A stretch of 64,000 nucleotides of DNA from Rhodobacteraceae bacterium DSL-40 (lineage in GTDB: Bacteria; Pseudomonadota; Alphaproteobacteria; Rhodobacterales; Rhodobacteraceae): NCBI GenBank assembly GCA_003258405.1, contig QKPN01000003.1, positions 124,001 to 188,000 on the forward strand, read 5' to 3'. Numbering within the stretch: position 1 is the first letter of the stretch; each line of letters begins with the position of its first letter. The notes under the pieces were generated by a model. It made no database searches. It was not told the origin of the DNA and saw only the letters and a list, made by a program, of their open reading frames with translations. The position numbers and the translations under genes are program-made. This document shows, piece by piece, positions 17,033-27,734 of the stretch.

Positions 17033-17140
17033 CGCTCCATCCTTTCCTTAAGTCAAAACGGGCGGCGCTGGCCCGCCGCCCGGTCTCATCCTTGTCTGCG
17101 CAGGTCGCGAAGAAAAGGTGTATTCCAGAGTGTTGGTTCC

Positions 17141-17158
17141 TTCCGGCCGCGGCCGGAA
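17141..17158. promoter_or_regulatory. 18-bp perfect palindrome between degP and the regulator gene
   Basis: TTCCGGCCGCGGCCGGAA, fully self-complementary, in the 276-bp gap between the DegP stop and the regulator start. On the minus strand it is preceded, not followed, by a T-run, so it does not fit an intrinsic terminator of degP. It may be a transcript hairpin or a protein site for the regulator promoter. Confidence 0.4.
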
Positions 17159-17308
17159 AAAGATCGGGGCAGCACCCGACCCGCAGAGGGGGAAGACAAG
17201 ACCCTCCGGGGTGGCGGAGCCGGGCACTGCCCCGACGGTGGGGGATGCGCCGGGCGGGACCAGGGAGCAGGGGAGCGGTCCCGTCCGCGGCGCATCGGCT
17301 CGAAAGCC

Positions 17309-18766
<1,458 letters not shown>

Positions 18767-18909
18767 GTCGGATAACACCTCTTGTCTCTCGCGCGCATCT
18801 TGCCGCGCGTCGAAGCTCAAGATCGTGCCGCGACATGAAAAGCGCCTCTCGGCAACATTAAGGATCTTTCATGTTCGCACACCGTGGCGCCTGCCCGGTT
18901 TGCGCCCCT

Positions 18910-19827
18910 TCAGGCAGGCCCCGCGACGACCGCCTTCGAGCCCGGTTTCCAGAGGCTCGAGCTCGCGACCACCGCACCGCCGACCACGAGCACACCGGAC
19001 CAGAGCATGTCGGTCCCGAGCGTGCCGGAGGTGAAGGCCGCGACGAGCGCCGCGCCGATGAAGGGCTCGACATAGGAGAACGTGCCGAGCGCCTGGATGT
19101 CGCCATGCTTGCAGCCGTAATCCCAGAGATAGATCGCAAGCCCCATGGGAAGGATGCCGAGGCCCGCAATCGCGGCGAGCTCCGACGGATCCGGCGTCAC
19201 CCATTCCTCGACCGAGAGATGCAGGCCAAGGCAGAGAAAGGCCGCCAGCATGTAGAAGACCCCGAGGGCCGAGGACGGCACGCCCGACAGCCCCCGTGTC
19301 GAGATCGAGTAGAGGCCCCAGAGGGCCGCGGCACCGCCGATCAGCGCGAGATAGAAGACCGCGCCGCCATCCACCGCCTCGTTCCCGCCGGTCTCGATCA
19401 GCATCAGAACGCCGAGGAAGCCGAGCCCGGCCCCGGCCAGATGCCACCAGCGCAGCCGTTCGCCCGGCAGGAAGGCCGAGCCGATGACGATGACGAGCGG
19501 CGTCGTGCCCTGCAGCAGCGCGGCCGGTGCGGGCGGCGCCTTCTGCGTCGCATAGTAGATGCAGGCATGATAGCCGACGAGCGAACCCACCATCAGCACC
19601 CAGACCCGCAGCGGCAGCCGGAACGCCTCCAGCGGATCATCCCCGGTGACCCACCAGGCAAGCGGCGACAGCAGCGCAGCGAAGGTGAACGCAAGGGCCA
19701 CCGTCTCGATCGGCGGAATTGCCGTCGTATAGGTGATAAGCGTCGTTTCCGTCGCCCAAAGGGACACCCCGATTGCCCCCATAAGCGTCGGCAGCAAGCG
19801 GCCGCGCACAGGGTGGCTTCCCGTCAT
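18910..19827 (-). CDS. DMT-superfamily (EamA) permease
   Basis: 305-aa membrane protein with ten predicted helices in two EamA repeats. The first begins at GAIGVSLWATETTLI, with conserved QGTTPLVIVIGSAFLPGERL before helix 5; the second spans about 150-295 with GLLGILPMG-like and SYVEPFIGAALVAAF segments, the last being typical of exporters. ATG 19827 has GGAGAG upstream; a TTG five codons earlier is less likely. It starts 35 bp after the stop of a decarboxylase-family gene on the same strand, so it may export an amine or amino acid related to that enzyme. Substrate is not known. Confidence 0.9.
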   Translation of the reverse strand: MTGSHPVRGRLLPTLMGAIGVSLWATETTLITYTTAIPPIETVALAFTFAALLSPLAWWVTGDDPLEAFRLPLRVWVLMVGSLVGYHACIYYATQKAPPAPAALLQGTTPLVIVIGSAFLPGERLRWWHLAGAGLGFLGVLMLIETGGNEAVDGGAVFYLALIGGAAALWGLYSISTRGLSGVPSSALGVFYMLAAFLCLGLHLSVEEWVTPDPSELAAIAGLGILPMGLAIYLWDYGCKHGDIQALGTFSYVEPFIGAALVAAFTSGTLGTDMLWSGVLVVGGAVVASSSLWKPGSKAVVAGPA

Positions 19828-19862
19828 CGCTCTTCTCTCCAATTTACTGTCAAACCGGCCCC

Positions 19863-21107
19863 TCAGCCGGTCAGCCTCACCACATTGCTCGCATGAAACC
19901 CGTTGAACTCCGTACGCATGGCGAGGCTGTAGGCTCCCATCATTCCAACTTCCACCCAGTCTCCCTCCTGCACGTCATCGGGCAGTGTGAAGCTTGCTCC
20001 GAGAACGTCATTGGAGTCGCAGGTCGGGCCATAGATCTTGAACTCCGCCGGCCGCTTTTCGGGCCGGTCCCCGTTGCGCAGCAGCCGCACCGGCCGGCTC
20101 TCCTTCGGATGCCCAAGCTCCTGAAGCGTCCCGAAGATGCCGTCGTTGAGATAGAGGCTGTTGCCCCGGCGCACCACCACCTGGAGCAGCACCGTCCCCG
20201 AGGTCGCAACAAGGCTGCGCCCCGGCTCGCAGAGCAGCATGTAGCCCGGCGCAAGCGCGAGCTTCTGCCGCCCGTGGATGACGTGCGAGAAGTAGTGCTG
20301 GAGGCTTGCCGGACTGTCTCCCGGATAGGGCGCCGGGAAGCCGCCGCCGACATTCAGCACGCTGATCGGCACATCGGCCTTGCGCGCGACCTTGCCCGCC
20401 AGCGTCATCGCGGTGCCGAAGGCCCCGGGCGAAAGGCACTGCGATCCGACATGAAACGAGATGCCGGCCTTCACGCCACGGGCATGGACATGCTGGAGGA
20501 TCCGCGCCGCCTCGTCGGCGCTCGCCCCGAACTTCGTCGAGAGAACATAGCGCGCGTCCTTGCCCGGCGTCGCGAGCCGCACGGCGATGATGAGCTCGTC
20601 GCTGAGATCGGCCTCCTGGAGGATCTTCTCGACCTCCTCGATGCAATCGGCGGTATAGAAGCGGATCCCGTGCAGCTCGCTCGCCTTCCGGATCGCCGGG
20701 CGCGTCTTGGCGGGGTTGTTGAAGAACTGCCCCGCAGCCTTGCCGAAGAGCGATTCGACAAGCTCGATCTCGCCAAGCGACGCCACATCGAAGTCACGGA
20801 TGCCCGCGTCGAAGAGCGTCTCGAGCACGAAAGGGTGCGGATTGCATTTCACCGCATAAAGCGGACGGCCGGGAAAGTTCATGAACCGTGCGGCCGACGC
20901 CCTCAATTCGAAGGGATCGATGCAGAAGACCGGTTCGCTCGGCGCGAGGTCTTCGATGATCTCTTCCACACTGCCATACCCCCGCAGACCCGCGGCCGAA
21001 GGTGCAAGCGCCGGCGGCTGAAAGGGAGCAACGAACGTTTCGTCTCGGTAGGGCAGTGAAAGGTCCGCGATATACTCGGGGTCCAACGCCTCTGCTCTAT
21101 TACGCAT
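19863..21107 (-). CDS. PLP-dependent ornithine/lysine decarboxylase-family enzyme (fold type III)
   Basis: 414 aa, alanine-racemase-fold decarboxylase of the Orn/Lys/DAP group. PLP lysine K87 lies in YAVKCNP, the H in FHVGSQ stacks on PLP, the glycine-rich phosphate loop is LNVGGGFPAPYPG, EPGRSLVA follows, and catalytic C363 is in YGPTCDSNDV, with the final tyrosine in MMGAYSLAMRTEFNGF. These fit ornithine or lysine/ornithine decarboxylase, which yields putrescine or cadaverine. It could also act on a related amino acid. The N-terminal 45 residues before the barrel are longer than in compact ODCs. It is followed by a DMT permease in the same operon. Confidence 0.88.
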   Translation of the reverse strand: MRNRAEALDPEYIADLSLPYRDETFVAPFQPPALAPSAAGLRGYGSVEEIIEDLAPSEPVFCIDPFELRASAARFMNFPGRPLYAVKCNPHPFVLETLFDAGIRDFDVASLGEIELVESLFGKAAGQFFNNPAKTRPAIRKASELHGIRFYTADCIEEVEKILQEADLSDELIIAVRLATPGKDARYVLSTKFGASADEAARILQHVHARGVKAGISFHVGSQCLSPGAFGTAMTLAGKVARKADVPISVLNVGGGFPAPYPGDSPASLQHYFSHVIHGRQKLALAPGYMLLCEPGRSLVATSGTVLLQVVVRRGNSLYLNDGIFGTLQELGHPKESRPVRLLRNGDRPEKRPAEFKIYGPTCDSNDVLGASFTLPDDVQEGDWVEVGMMGAYSLAMRTEFNGFHASNVVRLTG

Positions 21108-21138
21108 ACTCTGATCCTGAATTGGGTAGCACAGGGCG

Positions 21139-23745
21139 CTACGCTGCTGCGATGGAGTCCCCCTCCTCGCCGAAACCGGTCCACCCCTTGAGGAATTCGG
21201 TCATCCTCCGGGCATTCATCGCTCCCCCGAAGAGATTCCCCTGAACCTGGTCGCACCCCTCTGCGAGCAGGAACTTGATCTGGTCCCGCGCCTCGACGCC
21301 CTCGGCGGTCGTGGCGATGCCGAGACTGCGGCCGAGGCTGATGACGGACCGCACGATGGCGTGCGACTTCTGCTCTTCCCGCGCATCCGCGATGAAGGAG
21401 CGATCGATCTTGAGCTTGTCGAACGGGAAGGCGTTGAGACAGGCGAGAGACGAGAACCCCGTTCCGAAATCGTCGAGCGCCACCTTGATGCCGATTTCCT
21501 TGAAGGAATTGAGCACCTCGAGCGCGAGATCGGTATCGCTGATGAGAACGCTCTCGGTGATCTCGAGCTCGAGCCGGCTCGGTGGCAGGCCCACATCCTG
21601 CAGGATGTGGCGTACGGTCTGCACGATGTCGCGCTGCCGGAACTGCACCGCGGACATGTTCACCGCCATCATCAGATCGGGCCATTCCAGCGCTTGCCGG
21701 CAGGCGGTCGCCAGCACCCATTCGCCGATCGCGCCGATGAGACCGGTATCCTCGGCAATCGGGATGAAAAGCTCCGGCGGCACCATGCCGCGGTCCGGAT
21801 GCCGCCAGCGCAGCAGCGCCTCGACCCCGGTGATCTTTGCCCCGCGAATATCGATGAGCGGTTGGTAGTGGAGCTCGAACTCCTCGCCCGCGATCGCCTG
21901 GCGCAGATCGTATTCGAGCGCCTTGCGCTCCTGCAGTTCGAGATCCATCTGCACCTCGAAGAACCGCACGGTGTTCCGCCCGCTCTGCTTGGCGCGGTAG
22001 AGCGCGATATCGGCATTCTTCAGGAGCTTCTCCGGGCTGTCGCCCCGGTTCGATGACAGCGCGACGCCGATGCTCACGCCCACATGAAGCAGGTTCCCAT
22101 CGACCTGGAACGGTTCCTCGATCACCTCGATGATCCGCGAGGTGAGCGCCTGCACGTCCGGCGGGCCGTTGATGTCGGTCTGGATGATGGCAAACTCGTC
22201 GCCGCCAAGCCGCGCGACCGTGTCGGTCGGTCGGGCGCACGTCTTGAGCCGCTCGGCAACCTCGTTGAGCAGCAGATCCCCTGCCGCGTGGCCAAGCGTG
22301 TCGTTCACTTCCTTGAAATGATCGAGATCGAGGCAGAGCACCGCGACGCGCGCCGCCTTCCGCCGCCGGCCGCCCAGCGCCATGTTGAGCCGCTCGGCGA
22401 AGAGCACCCGGTTGGGCAGGCTGGTAAGGCTGTCGTGAAGCGCCAGATGCTGCGCACGGGCCTGCGCCTCGACCTCCTCGGTGATGTCGGTCGCCGTGCC
22501 GCGGAATCCGATGAAGACGCCTTGCGAGTCGAAGATCGGCCGCCCGGCGAGGCGGCAGTTGCGCACCCGGTTGTTGGCATCGCGATAGCGGCAGCGGATG
22601 TCGCGGAAGGTGACCTGCTTGCGCAGCTCCGTCATCAGGTGCCGCTCGGCATCGAAGCCGTCGACCGGCGCGAAGCAGGCCTCGAGCGTCTTGCCGAGGA
22701 GTGAGGCGGCGGCAATGCCGGTGACTTCCGAGAAGCGGGTCGAAAGATAGATGAGCCGCAGATGCGGATCGCATTCCCAGATCCAGTCCGACGAGGCTTC
22801 CGCCACATCGCGGAAGCGCGATTCGCTTTCCTCGAGCGTCTGGGCATAGGCCTCGACCGTCCGGGCCGATTCCTGAAGCGCGCTCGTGGTCTTGCGTGCA
22901 TTGCTCACCACCAGCCAGGCAAAGGCCACCAGCACGACGATCGACATCGCGAGCGGCGGCAGCAGCAGGCGGAGCAGCTCGAAGCCCGGCTTCTCCGGCG
23001 TCCAGTAGAGCAGCCCGAGCTGCTCGCCTTCCGGCCCGAGCAGCGGAATCGTTGCGCCGCCCTCTGCGGGCGGCTGGCCGAAGATGATGCGGAGATCGCG
23101 CAACAGGTATTCGCTGCCGATACGTGAGAGGAAACTCGCATCGAGCCGTTTGCAGAAGACGAGAACGGAACGTTCCGATGGCGGCAGACTTTCGGGATTG
23201 ACCGAAGGCGGCATGATCGAGGTGGCGGCAACGAGCACCAGACCCTGGCTCGAACGCAGGACGCCGACCGCCGGCGTCGGCGAGGCGAGCCCCGAGGCGA
23301 TGAGCTCCTGCAGCCCCTCCGGCACGATCGCAAAGGCGTCCGCCCGCTGCGGCACGCCTTCGAGCACGGAATAGACGGTCTCGCCAACCGGGTTGATGAC
23401 GAAGGCCATCTCGTAGCCGAGCCCCTCGTAGATGTTGGCGCCGACATTGCCGTCTGTGGCGGCCCAGTCGAAATCGAGACTCACATGAAGATGGTTGTAG
23501 ACGTCTTCCCAGACAGCGTAGTCGCGCAGGTTGCGCGCCATCTGCCGCTTGTTCACCGAGAGCGCGGTTTCGGCGAGTTTGGTCGACGACTCAACTTCGA
23601 GGCGATTCTGCCCCTGGGCGGTGAAGATGACGAATCCCACGACCATAAAGATGGCGCCGAGGATGGCACAGGCCATTGGCACCACAACGCGTCGCGTAAA
23701 AAGATCTCGCGACAAGGCCGACACGGAGATTCTAGCAGTATTCAC
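21139..23745 (-). CDS. CHASE4-PAS-GGDEF-EAL cyclic-di-GMP enzyme
   Basis: Membrane-bound 868-aa protein for c-di-GMP turnover. TM1 is about 22-43, a periplasmic CHASE4 sensor 44-258 (RNLRDYAVWEDVYNHL), TM2 261-281, PAS 308-425, diguanylate cyclase 432-590 with intact GGDEF 514-518 in ARLGGDEFAI and an inhibitory RxxD site (RPTD, 505-508), and phosphodiesterase 606-850 with EAL at 642-644 (GVEALLRWRHP), the asparagine in VNMSAVQFRQ, LEITES, DDFGTGFSSL, KIDRSF and AEGVE all present. Both catalytic halves look active. Start is GTG 23745. The gene stands alone between the decarboxylase and the RNase R gene. Likely role in attachment or motility control. Confidence 0.92.
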   Translation of the reverse strand: MNTARISVSALSRDLFTRRVVVPMACAILGAIFMVVGFVIFTAQGQNRLEVESSTKLAETALSVNKRQMARNLRDYAVWEDVYNHLHVSLDFDWAATDGNVGANIYEGLGYEMAFVINPVGETVYSVLEGVPQRADAFAIVPEGLQELIASGLASPTPAVGVLRSSQGLVLVAATSIMPPSVNPESLPPSERSVLVFCKRLDASFLSRIGSEYLLRDLRIIFGQPPAEGGATIPLLGPEGEQLGLLYWTPEKPGFELLRLLLPPLAMSIVVLVAFAWLVVSNARKTTSALQESARTVEAYAQTLEESESRFRDVAEASSDWIWECDPHLRLIYLSTRFSEVTGIAAASLLGKTLEACFAPVDGFDAERHLMTELRKQVTFRDIRCRYRDANNRVRNCRLAGRPIFDSQGVFIGFRGTATDITEEVEAQARAQHLALHDSLTSLPNRVLFAERLNMALGGRRRKAARVAVLCLDLDHFKEVNDTLGHAAGDLLLNEVAERLKTCARPTDTVARLGGDEFAIIQTDINGPPDVQALTSRIIEVIEEPFQVDGNLLHVGVSIGVALSSNRGDSPEKLLKNADIALYRAKQSGRNTVRFFEVQMDLELQERKALEYDLRQAIAGEEFELHYQPLIDIRGAKITGVEALLRWRHPDRGMVPPELFIPIAEDTGLIGAIGEWVLATACRQALEWPDLMMAVNMSAVQFRQRDIVQTVRHILQDVGLPPSRLELEITESVLISDTDLALEVLNSFKEIGIKVALDDFGTGFSSLACLNAFPFDKLKIDRSFIADAREEQKSHAIVRSVISLGRSLGIATTAEGVEARDQIKFLLAEGCDQVQGNLFGGAMNARRMTEFLKGWTGFGEEGDSIAAA

Positions 23746-24296
23746 AATACGCCCCCACCCTTCGTGGCCACGAACCTGCCGCAGACCTCCTAACCAAAGG
23801 TAACCGCAAAGCTGCTTTCCGTTTCAGGATATGCACTCCCTTAACGATTTGAAACTTCGCAACCTTTTAACAAAATTTGCGATTCCGTCAGACAAGCCAT
23901 ACCTCAAAAGCGAGGAGCTTGCCACAAAAATATACACGTATAGATTGAAATCACCACCCCTCAAGGGGTTGGCACCAGCCCTTCGCGCCAATTGTTGCGC
24001 TGCAGTGTGCTGATGCCGTCACAAAGGCGCGAATCCGACGGCGCACAACCTGCAGTCGTAGTCGTTAATACATATGCTCCGGGCTCGTTCAATGCTCGCG
24101 GCGCGACAGAATGAGCGCAATTTTCAATAAAAGCGACGCACTCTCCACCAGCCCGCACCGGCCTTCCGGTTCGCGAGAACTCGCCCCTCGCGCGACCATG
24201 GTCCGGGAGCGTGGGTGGCGTGTCCGCCCTGCCCCACTTGCTGCGGGCATGCGAAATTCCGGATGTCAGCGCTTCGGACGCATGTTAACGGAAGGC
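23746..24296. other. 551-bp intergenic region, AT-rich part, no supported gene
   Basis: Separates the divergent c-di-GMP gene and rnr. Roughly 23790-23980 is clearly richer in A and T than the rest of this part of the window and must hold promoters for both genes. A 60-codon ORF at 23831-24013 has no proper ribosome binding site and no recognisable features. Direct repeats TAACC near 23789-23802 are spaced wrongly for a CtrA site. Nothing else was seen. Confidence 0.6.
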
Positions 24297-26552
24297 ATGA
24301 ACCGCTTACCCACCCCCGACGAGATCCTGAACTTCCTGCGCGACAATCCCGGCCAGTCGGGCAAACGCGAGATTTCGCGTGCCTTCGGCCTAAAGGGGAC
24401 CGCGAAGGTCGAGCTGAAGCAGCTGCTCGCCCAGATGACCCGAGACGGGCTCATCGACAAGCGCCGCAAGCGGGTGCGCCCTTCCGGCGAGCTGCCCCCG
24501 GTTCTCGTCCTGCGCGTGACGGGGCCGGACGATGCGGGCGATCTCTGGGCCGAGCCTGCGGAATGGGATGAGGAGGAGCCCGCGCCGCGGATCCTCGTGC
24601 TCACCCGCAAGGACGACCCGGCGCTCGGTGCGGGCGACCGGCTGCTCGGGCGGATGACCGCGCTCGAGGGCGAGAACGTGCCGCTGGCGGCTCGGGTGAT
24701 CCGCAGGATCGGGATGGGGCCAAAACGGGTGATCGGCATCTACCATGCCTCGCCCGAAGGCGGGCGGATCGCGGCGATCGACAAGCGGACGGACCGCGAC
24801 TGGCTCGTGCCTCCGGGGCAGTCGGGGGGCGCGCGGGATGGCGAGCTGGTCGAGGCGGAGCAATCCGGGCCGGCACGCTCGCATCTCATGCCGAGGGCGC
24901 GGGTGATTGCCCGGCTGGGCGATCCTTCGGCGCCGCGCTCGGTCTCGCTCATCGCGATCCATGAACACGGCATTCCGGACGAGTTTCCGCAGGCCGTGCT
25001 CCGGGAGGCCGAGACCGCGAAGCCGGTCTCTCTCGGCGCGCGCGAGGATCTCCGGGATCTGCCGCTCGTGACCATCGACCCCGAAGATGCGCGGGATCAT
25101 GATGACGCGATCTTTGCCGAGCCCGACAGGGATCCGAAGAATCCCGGCGGGCATGTGGTCTGGGTCGCCATCGCGGATGTGGCGCATTATGTCCGGCCCG
25201 GCAGCGCGCTGGACCGGGAGGCGCTGCGGCGGGGCAACTCGACCTATTTCCCCGACCGGGTGGTGCCCATGCTGCCCGATGGTCTTTCGGGCGATCTCTG
25301 CTCGCTCCATGAAGGCGTCGACCGGCCCTGCATCGCGGTGAGGATCACGCTCGATGCCGAGGGCGAGAAGATCGAGCATCGCTTTACCCGCGGGCTGATG
25401 CGCTCGCCGGCGAGCCTCACCTATACCCAGGCCCAGGCCGCGGCGGACGGGACGCCCGATGCGGCGACCCGGCCGCTGAAGGAAAGCGTGATCGATCCGC
25501 TCTGGGCGGCCTGGCGGGCGGCCCATGCGGCGCGGGCGCGGCGGGCGCCGCTCGATCTCGACCTGCCGGAGCGCCGGATCGTGCTCTCGGAGATGGGCGA
25601 GGTGCTTTCCGTTGCCTTCCGCGACCGGTTCGATGCCCACCGCGTGGTCGAGGATTTCATGATCCTCGCCAATGTCGCCGCCGCCGAGACGCTGGAGGCG
25701 AAGCGGGTGCGGCTGCTCTACCGGGTGCATGAGGAGCCGAACCCGGAAAAGCTCGAAAGCCTGCGCGAGACGGCGGCGAGCGTCGGGCTCACGCTCGCCA
25801 AGGGGCAGGTTCTGAAGACCGCGCATCTCAACCGGCTGCTCGACGGGGTCGCGGGCACCGAACATGCCGAGATGATCAACATGAGCGTGCTGCGCGCCAT
25901 GACCCAGGCCTATTACGCGCCGGAAAACTTCGGGCATTTCGGGCTCAACCTCGCCCGCTACGGCCATTTCACCTCGCCGATCCGGCGCTATGCCGACCTT
26001 CTGGTGCACCGGGCGCTGATCCGGGCGCATGGCTGGGGCGAGGACGGGCTTACCCATGAGGAAGAGGCGGAGCTCGAGCGGACGGGCGAGCATATCTCGA
26101 TGACCGAGCGGCGCTCGATGATGGCCGAACGCGACACCACCGACCGCTATCTCGCGGCCTATCTCTCGGAGCGGATCGGCTCGGAATTCGCGGGCACCAT
26201 CGCGGGCATCGCGCGCTTCGGGCTCTTCGTGAAGCTCGACGAGACCGGGGCGGACGGGCTGGTGCCGATCTCGGCGATCGGGACCGAATATTTCCGCCAC
26301 GACCCGGAGGCCCAGACGCTGACCGGGGAGAAATCCCGGCGGGTGATCGGCCTTGGCCAGCGGGTGCTCGTGCGGCTGGCGGAGGCCGCACCGATCACCG
26401 GCGGGCTGCTCTTCGAGCTGCTCGAGGTCGAGGGCAAGGGCATGCCCACGCCGCCCCGCCGCGGCAAGGGCGGCCCGCCACGCCGGAAGCTCGCGAAAGC
26501 GAAGATCCGGCATGTGAAACGGGCGAAATCCGAGCGCCGCAGCCGGCCCTGA
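24297..26552 (+). CDS. rnr: Ribonuclease R (RNB family 3'-5' exoribonuclease)
   Basis: 751-aa processive exoribonuclease that degrades structured RNA and takes part in rRNA and tmRNA quality control. Winged-helix N-terminus 1-65 (PTPDEILNFLRDNPGQ), cold-shock-like domains to about 230, RNB catalytic domain about 255-590 with metal-binding aspartates in DPEDARDHDDAIF near residue 263, and the loop GHFGLNLARYGHFTSPIRRYADL. The S1 domain is from about 630 (FAGTIAGIARFGLFVKL). A basic tail rich in K and R ends the protein. The frame is open upstream to 24111, but ATG 24297, next to GGAAGG, matches the usual RNase R start. No rnr partner genes are adjacent. Confidence 0.92.
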   Translation: MNRLPTPDEILNFLRDNPGQSGKREISRAFGLKGTAKVELKQLLAQMTRDGLIDKRRKRVRPSGELPPVLVLRVTGPDDAGDLWAEPAEWDEEEPAPRILVLTRKDDPALGAGDRLLGRMTALEGENVPLAARVIRRIGMGPKRVIGIYHASPEGGRIAAIDKRTDRDWLVPPGQSGGARDGELVEAEQSGPARSHLMPRARVIARLGDPSAPRSVSLIAIHEHGIPDEFPQAVLREAETAKPVSLGAREDLRDLPLVTIDPEDARDHDDAIFAEPDRDPKNPGGHVVWVAIADVAHYVRPGSALDREALRRGNSTYFPDRVVPMLPDGLSGDLCSLHEGVDRPCIAVRITLDAEGEKIEHRFTRGLMRSPASLTYTQAQAAADGTPDAATRPLKESVIDPLWAAWRAAHAARARRAPLDLDLPERRIVLSEMGEVLSVAFRDRFDAHRVVEDFMILANVAAAETLEAKRVRLLYRVHEEPNPEKLESLRETAASVGLTLAKGQVLKTAHLNRLLDGVAGTEHAEMINMSVLRAMTQAYYAPENFGHFGLNLARYGHFTSPIRRYADLLVHRALIRAHGWGEDGLTHEEEAELERTGEHISMTERRSMMAERDTTDRYLAAYLSERIGSEFAGTIAGIARFGLFVKLDETGADGLVPISAIGTEYFRHDPEAQTLTGEKSRRVIGLGQRVLVRLAEAAPITGGLLFELLEVEGKGMPTPPRRGKGGPPRRKLAKAKIRHVKRAKSERRSRP

Positions 26553-26577
26553 TGGCTACTTTCGGGGGGAGCGGAGC

Positions 26578-26659
26578 CCGTGAAAACGGGGCGTTTCACC
26601 GTGAAAATCGAAAAACGCCATTGGAATCATTGGATTTTCGTAGTTAACATATCATGAAT
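26578..26659 (+). repeat. 82-bp intergenic repeat element, copy A
   Basis: AT-rich element in the gap after rnr. It matches 50518-50599 over 82 bp with four differences (26610, 26616, 26621, 26624), all transitions and all in the middle. The first 32 and last 35 bases are identical in both copies. It contains GTGAAA and TTTCAC arms that can form a hairpin with a GGG loop, a second pair GAAAATC (26603-26609) and GATTTTC (26633-26639), and a GTTAAC hexamer. No coding or terminator role is obvious. Confidence 0.85.
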
Positions 26660-26726
26660 CCCCAAGGGGCGCCGGCGTGCGGGCGCGCCCGTTTCTGAGC
26701 GCGTCGTGATCGGAAACGGCGCCGGG

Positions 26727-27734
26727 CTAGAGGCCGAGCCCGGCTTCGATCGCCTGGAGAACCATGGGATCGACGGGACCTGGCTCATGTTTCAGCCGGA
26801 CCCACGCGCGCGCCCGGCTGTCCCATTGGTGGGTCGCCTTGCGGCCGCCCGGCGGCGGGCGCTGGCCATCGGCGCCATGGGCCGCCAGATAGACGTTGTA
26901 TCGCGGGTCGAACCCGCTCGTGACCAGATTGATGTACCGTGCGACGACGGCAGGGTCTTCCATGTCGAACGCCCCGACCGACGGTTGCTCGACCACAAGT
27001 TCGGGCGGAAGCGTCCCGGCGAGTTCGCGGGCGCGTGCGGTCAGGCGATATTGCCGGAAGCTGTCCGGCGCCCAGAGATCGGGGGGAAGATTGAAGTAGA
27101 GGGCAAAGCCGCCCGGAATCGCGATGTTGGTGCCGGACGAATCCATCTGCTCGACAAGGCTGAGATCCATGAGGCTGTCCAGGGCGTGCCCTGGCATGAT
27201 GGCGTCGAGGACATCGCGGCTTGTCGCCAGCACGACGCCAAACAGGCTGAAGACATCCGCGGCCCGGCGGAAGTTCACCACATCCTGCCGCTCCATCAGG
27301 CGCAGCGTGTCGAGCGCCCGCAGGGAAATCGGCCGCAGGCGCGCATCGGCGCGCGCCGCGAAGGCCCTCGCCCAGAGCTCCTGGAGCATCTCGTCCGAGA
27401 CCGCCTCCGCCGACTGGAACCAGTTCATGAACCAGTCCTCGTCGATGGAGCGCTGCTGTTCCACGGGCGTCCGGCTCGCGAGGTCGAGCGCAAGCGCCGC
27501 CACTTCCTCGAAATTCATCTGCCGCTTGAGCGAGACATACCTGCGCCGCCGGGTCATGCGATCGGCGATCGCCGCCGGATCGGCCTCGGCGATCACGGTG
27601 GCGAGCTTGTCCGAGAGCGCCTTGGTGAGCGCGTCCCCGGCCGATGATCCGCCGGGCCGGAACGCGGCCTTCGCGCCCTGCTCCGCCAGCGGCCGGAACA
27701 AGGTCTCCGCCACTTTCAGCAATGCCGCGTCCAC
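26727..27734 (-). CDS. DUF2806-like protein of unknown function
   Basis: 335 aa, no signal peptide or membrane helix; rich in charged residues. The core DEDWFMNWFQSAEAVSDE followed by LQELWARAFAA and PISLRALDTLRLME matches the DUF2806 pattern as I know it, a family without an assigned function. The C-terminal part has no recognised fold. GTG 27734 is chosen because GGGGGAA lies just upstream; the frame also has a TTG at 27752. The gene is convergent with rnr and divergent from the transglycosylase gene, 248 bp away. Base composition is normal for the window. Related proteins often occur singly in accessory positions, but no function should be read from that. Confidence 0.72.
   Translation of the reverse strand: MDAALLKVAETLFRPLAEQGAKAAFRPGGSSAGDALTKALSDKLATVIAEADPAAIADRMTRRRRYVSLKRQMNFEEVAALALDLASRTPVEQQRSIDEDWFMNWFQSAEAVSDEMLQELWARAFAARADARLRPISLRALDTLRLMERQDVVNFRRAADVFSLFGVVLATSRDVLDAIMPGHALDSLMDLSLVEQMDSSGTNIAIPGGFALYFNLPPDLWAPDSFRQYRLTARARELAGTLPPELVVEQPSVGAFDMEDPAVVARYINLVTSGFDPRYNVYLAAHGADGQRPPPGGRKATHQWDSRARAWVRLKHEPGPVDPMVLQAIEAGLGL

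Noticed and set aside
17141-17158. Palindrome as degP terminator
   Set aside because: On the degP strand the T-run comes before the hairpin, not after it.
23786-23804. Possible CtrA box (TAACC direct repeat) upstream of the c-di-GMP gene
   Set aside because: The half-sites do not match TTAA-N7-TTAA in spacing or sequence.
23831-24013. 60-codon ORF in the gap before rnr
   Set aside because: No ribosome binding site at usable distance, no hydrophobic or domain pattern; probably chance in AT-rich promoter DNA.
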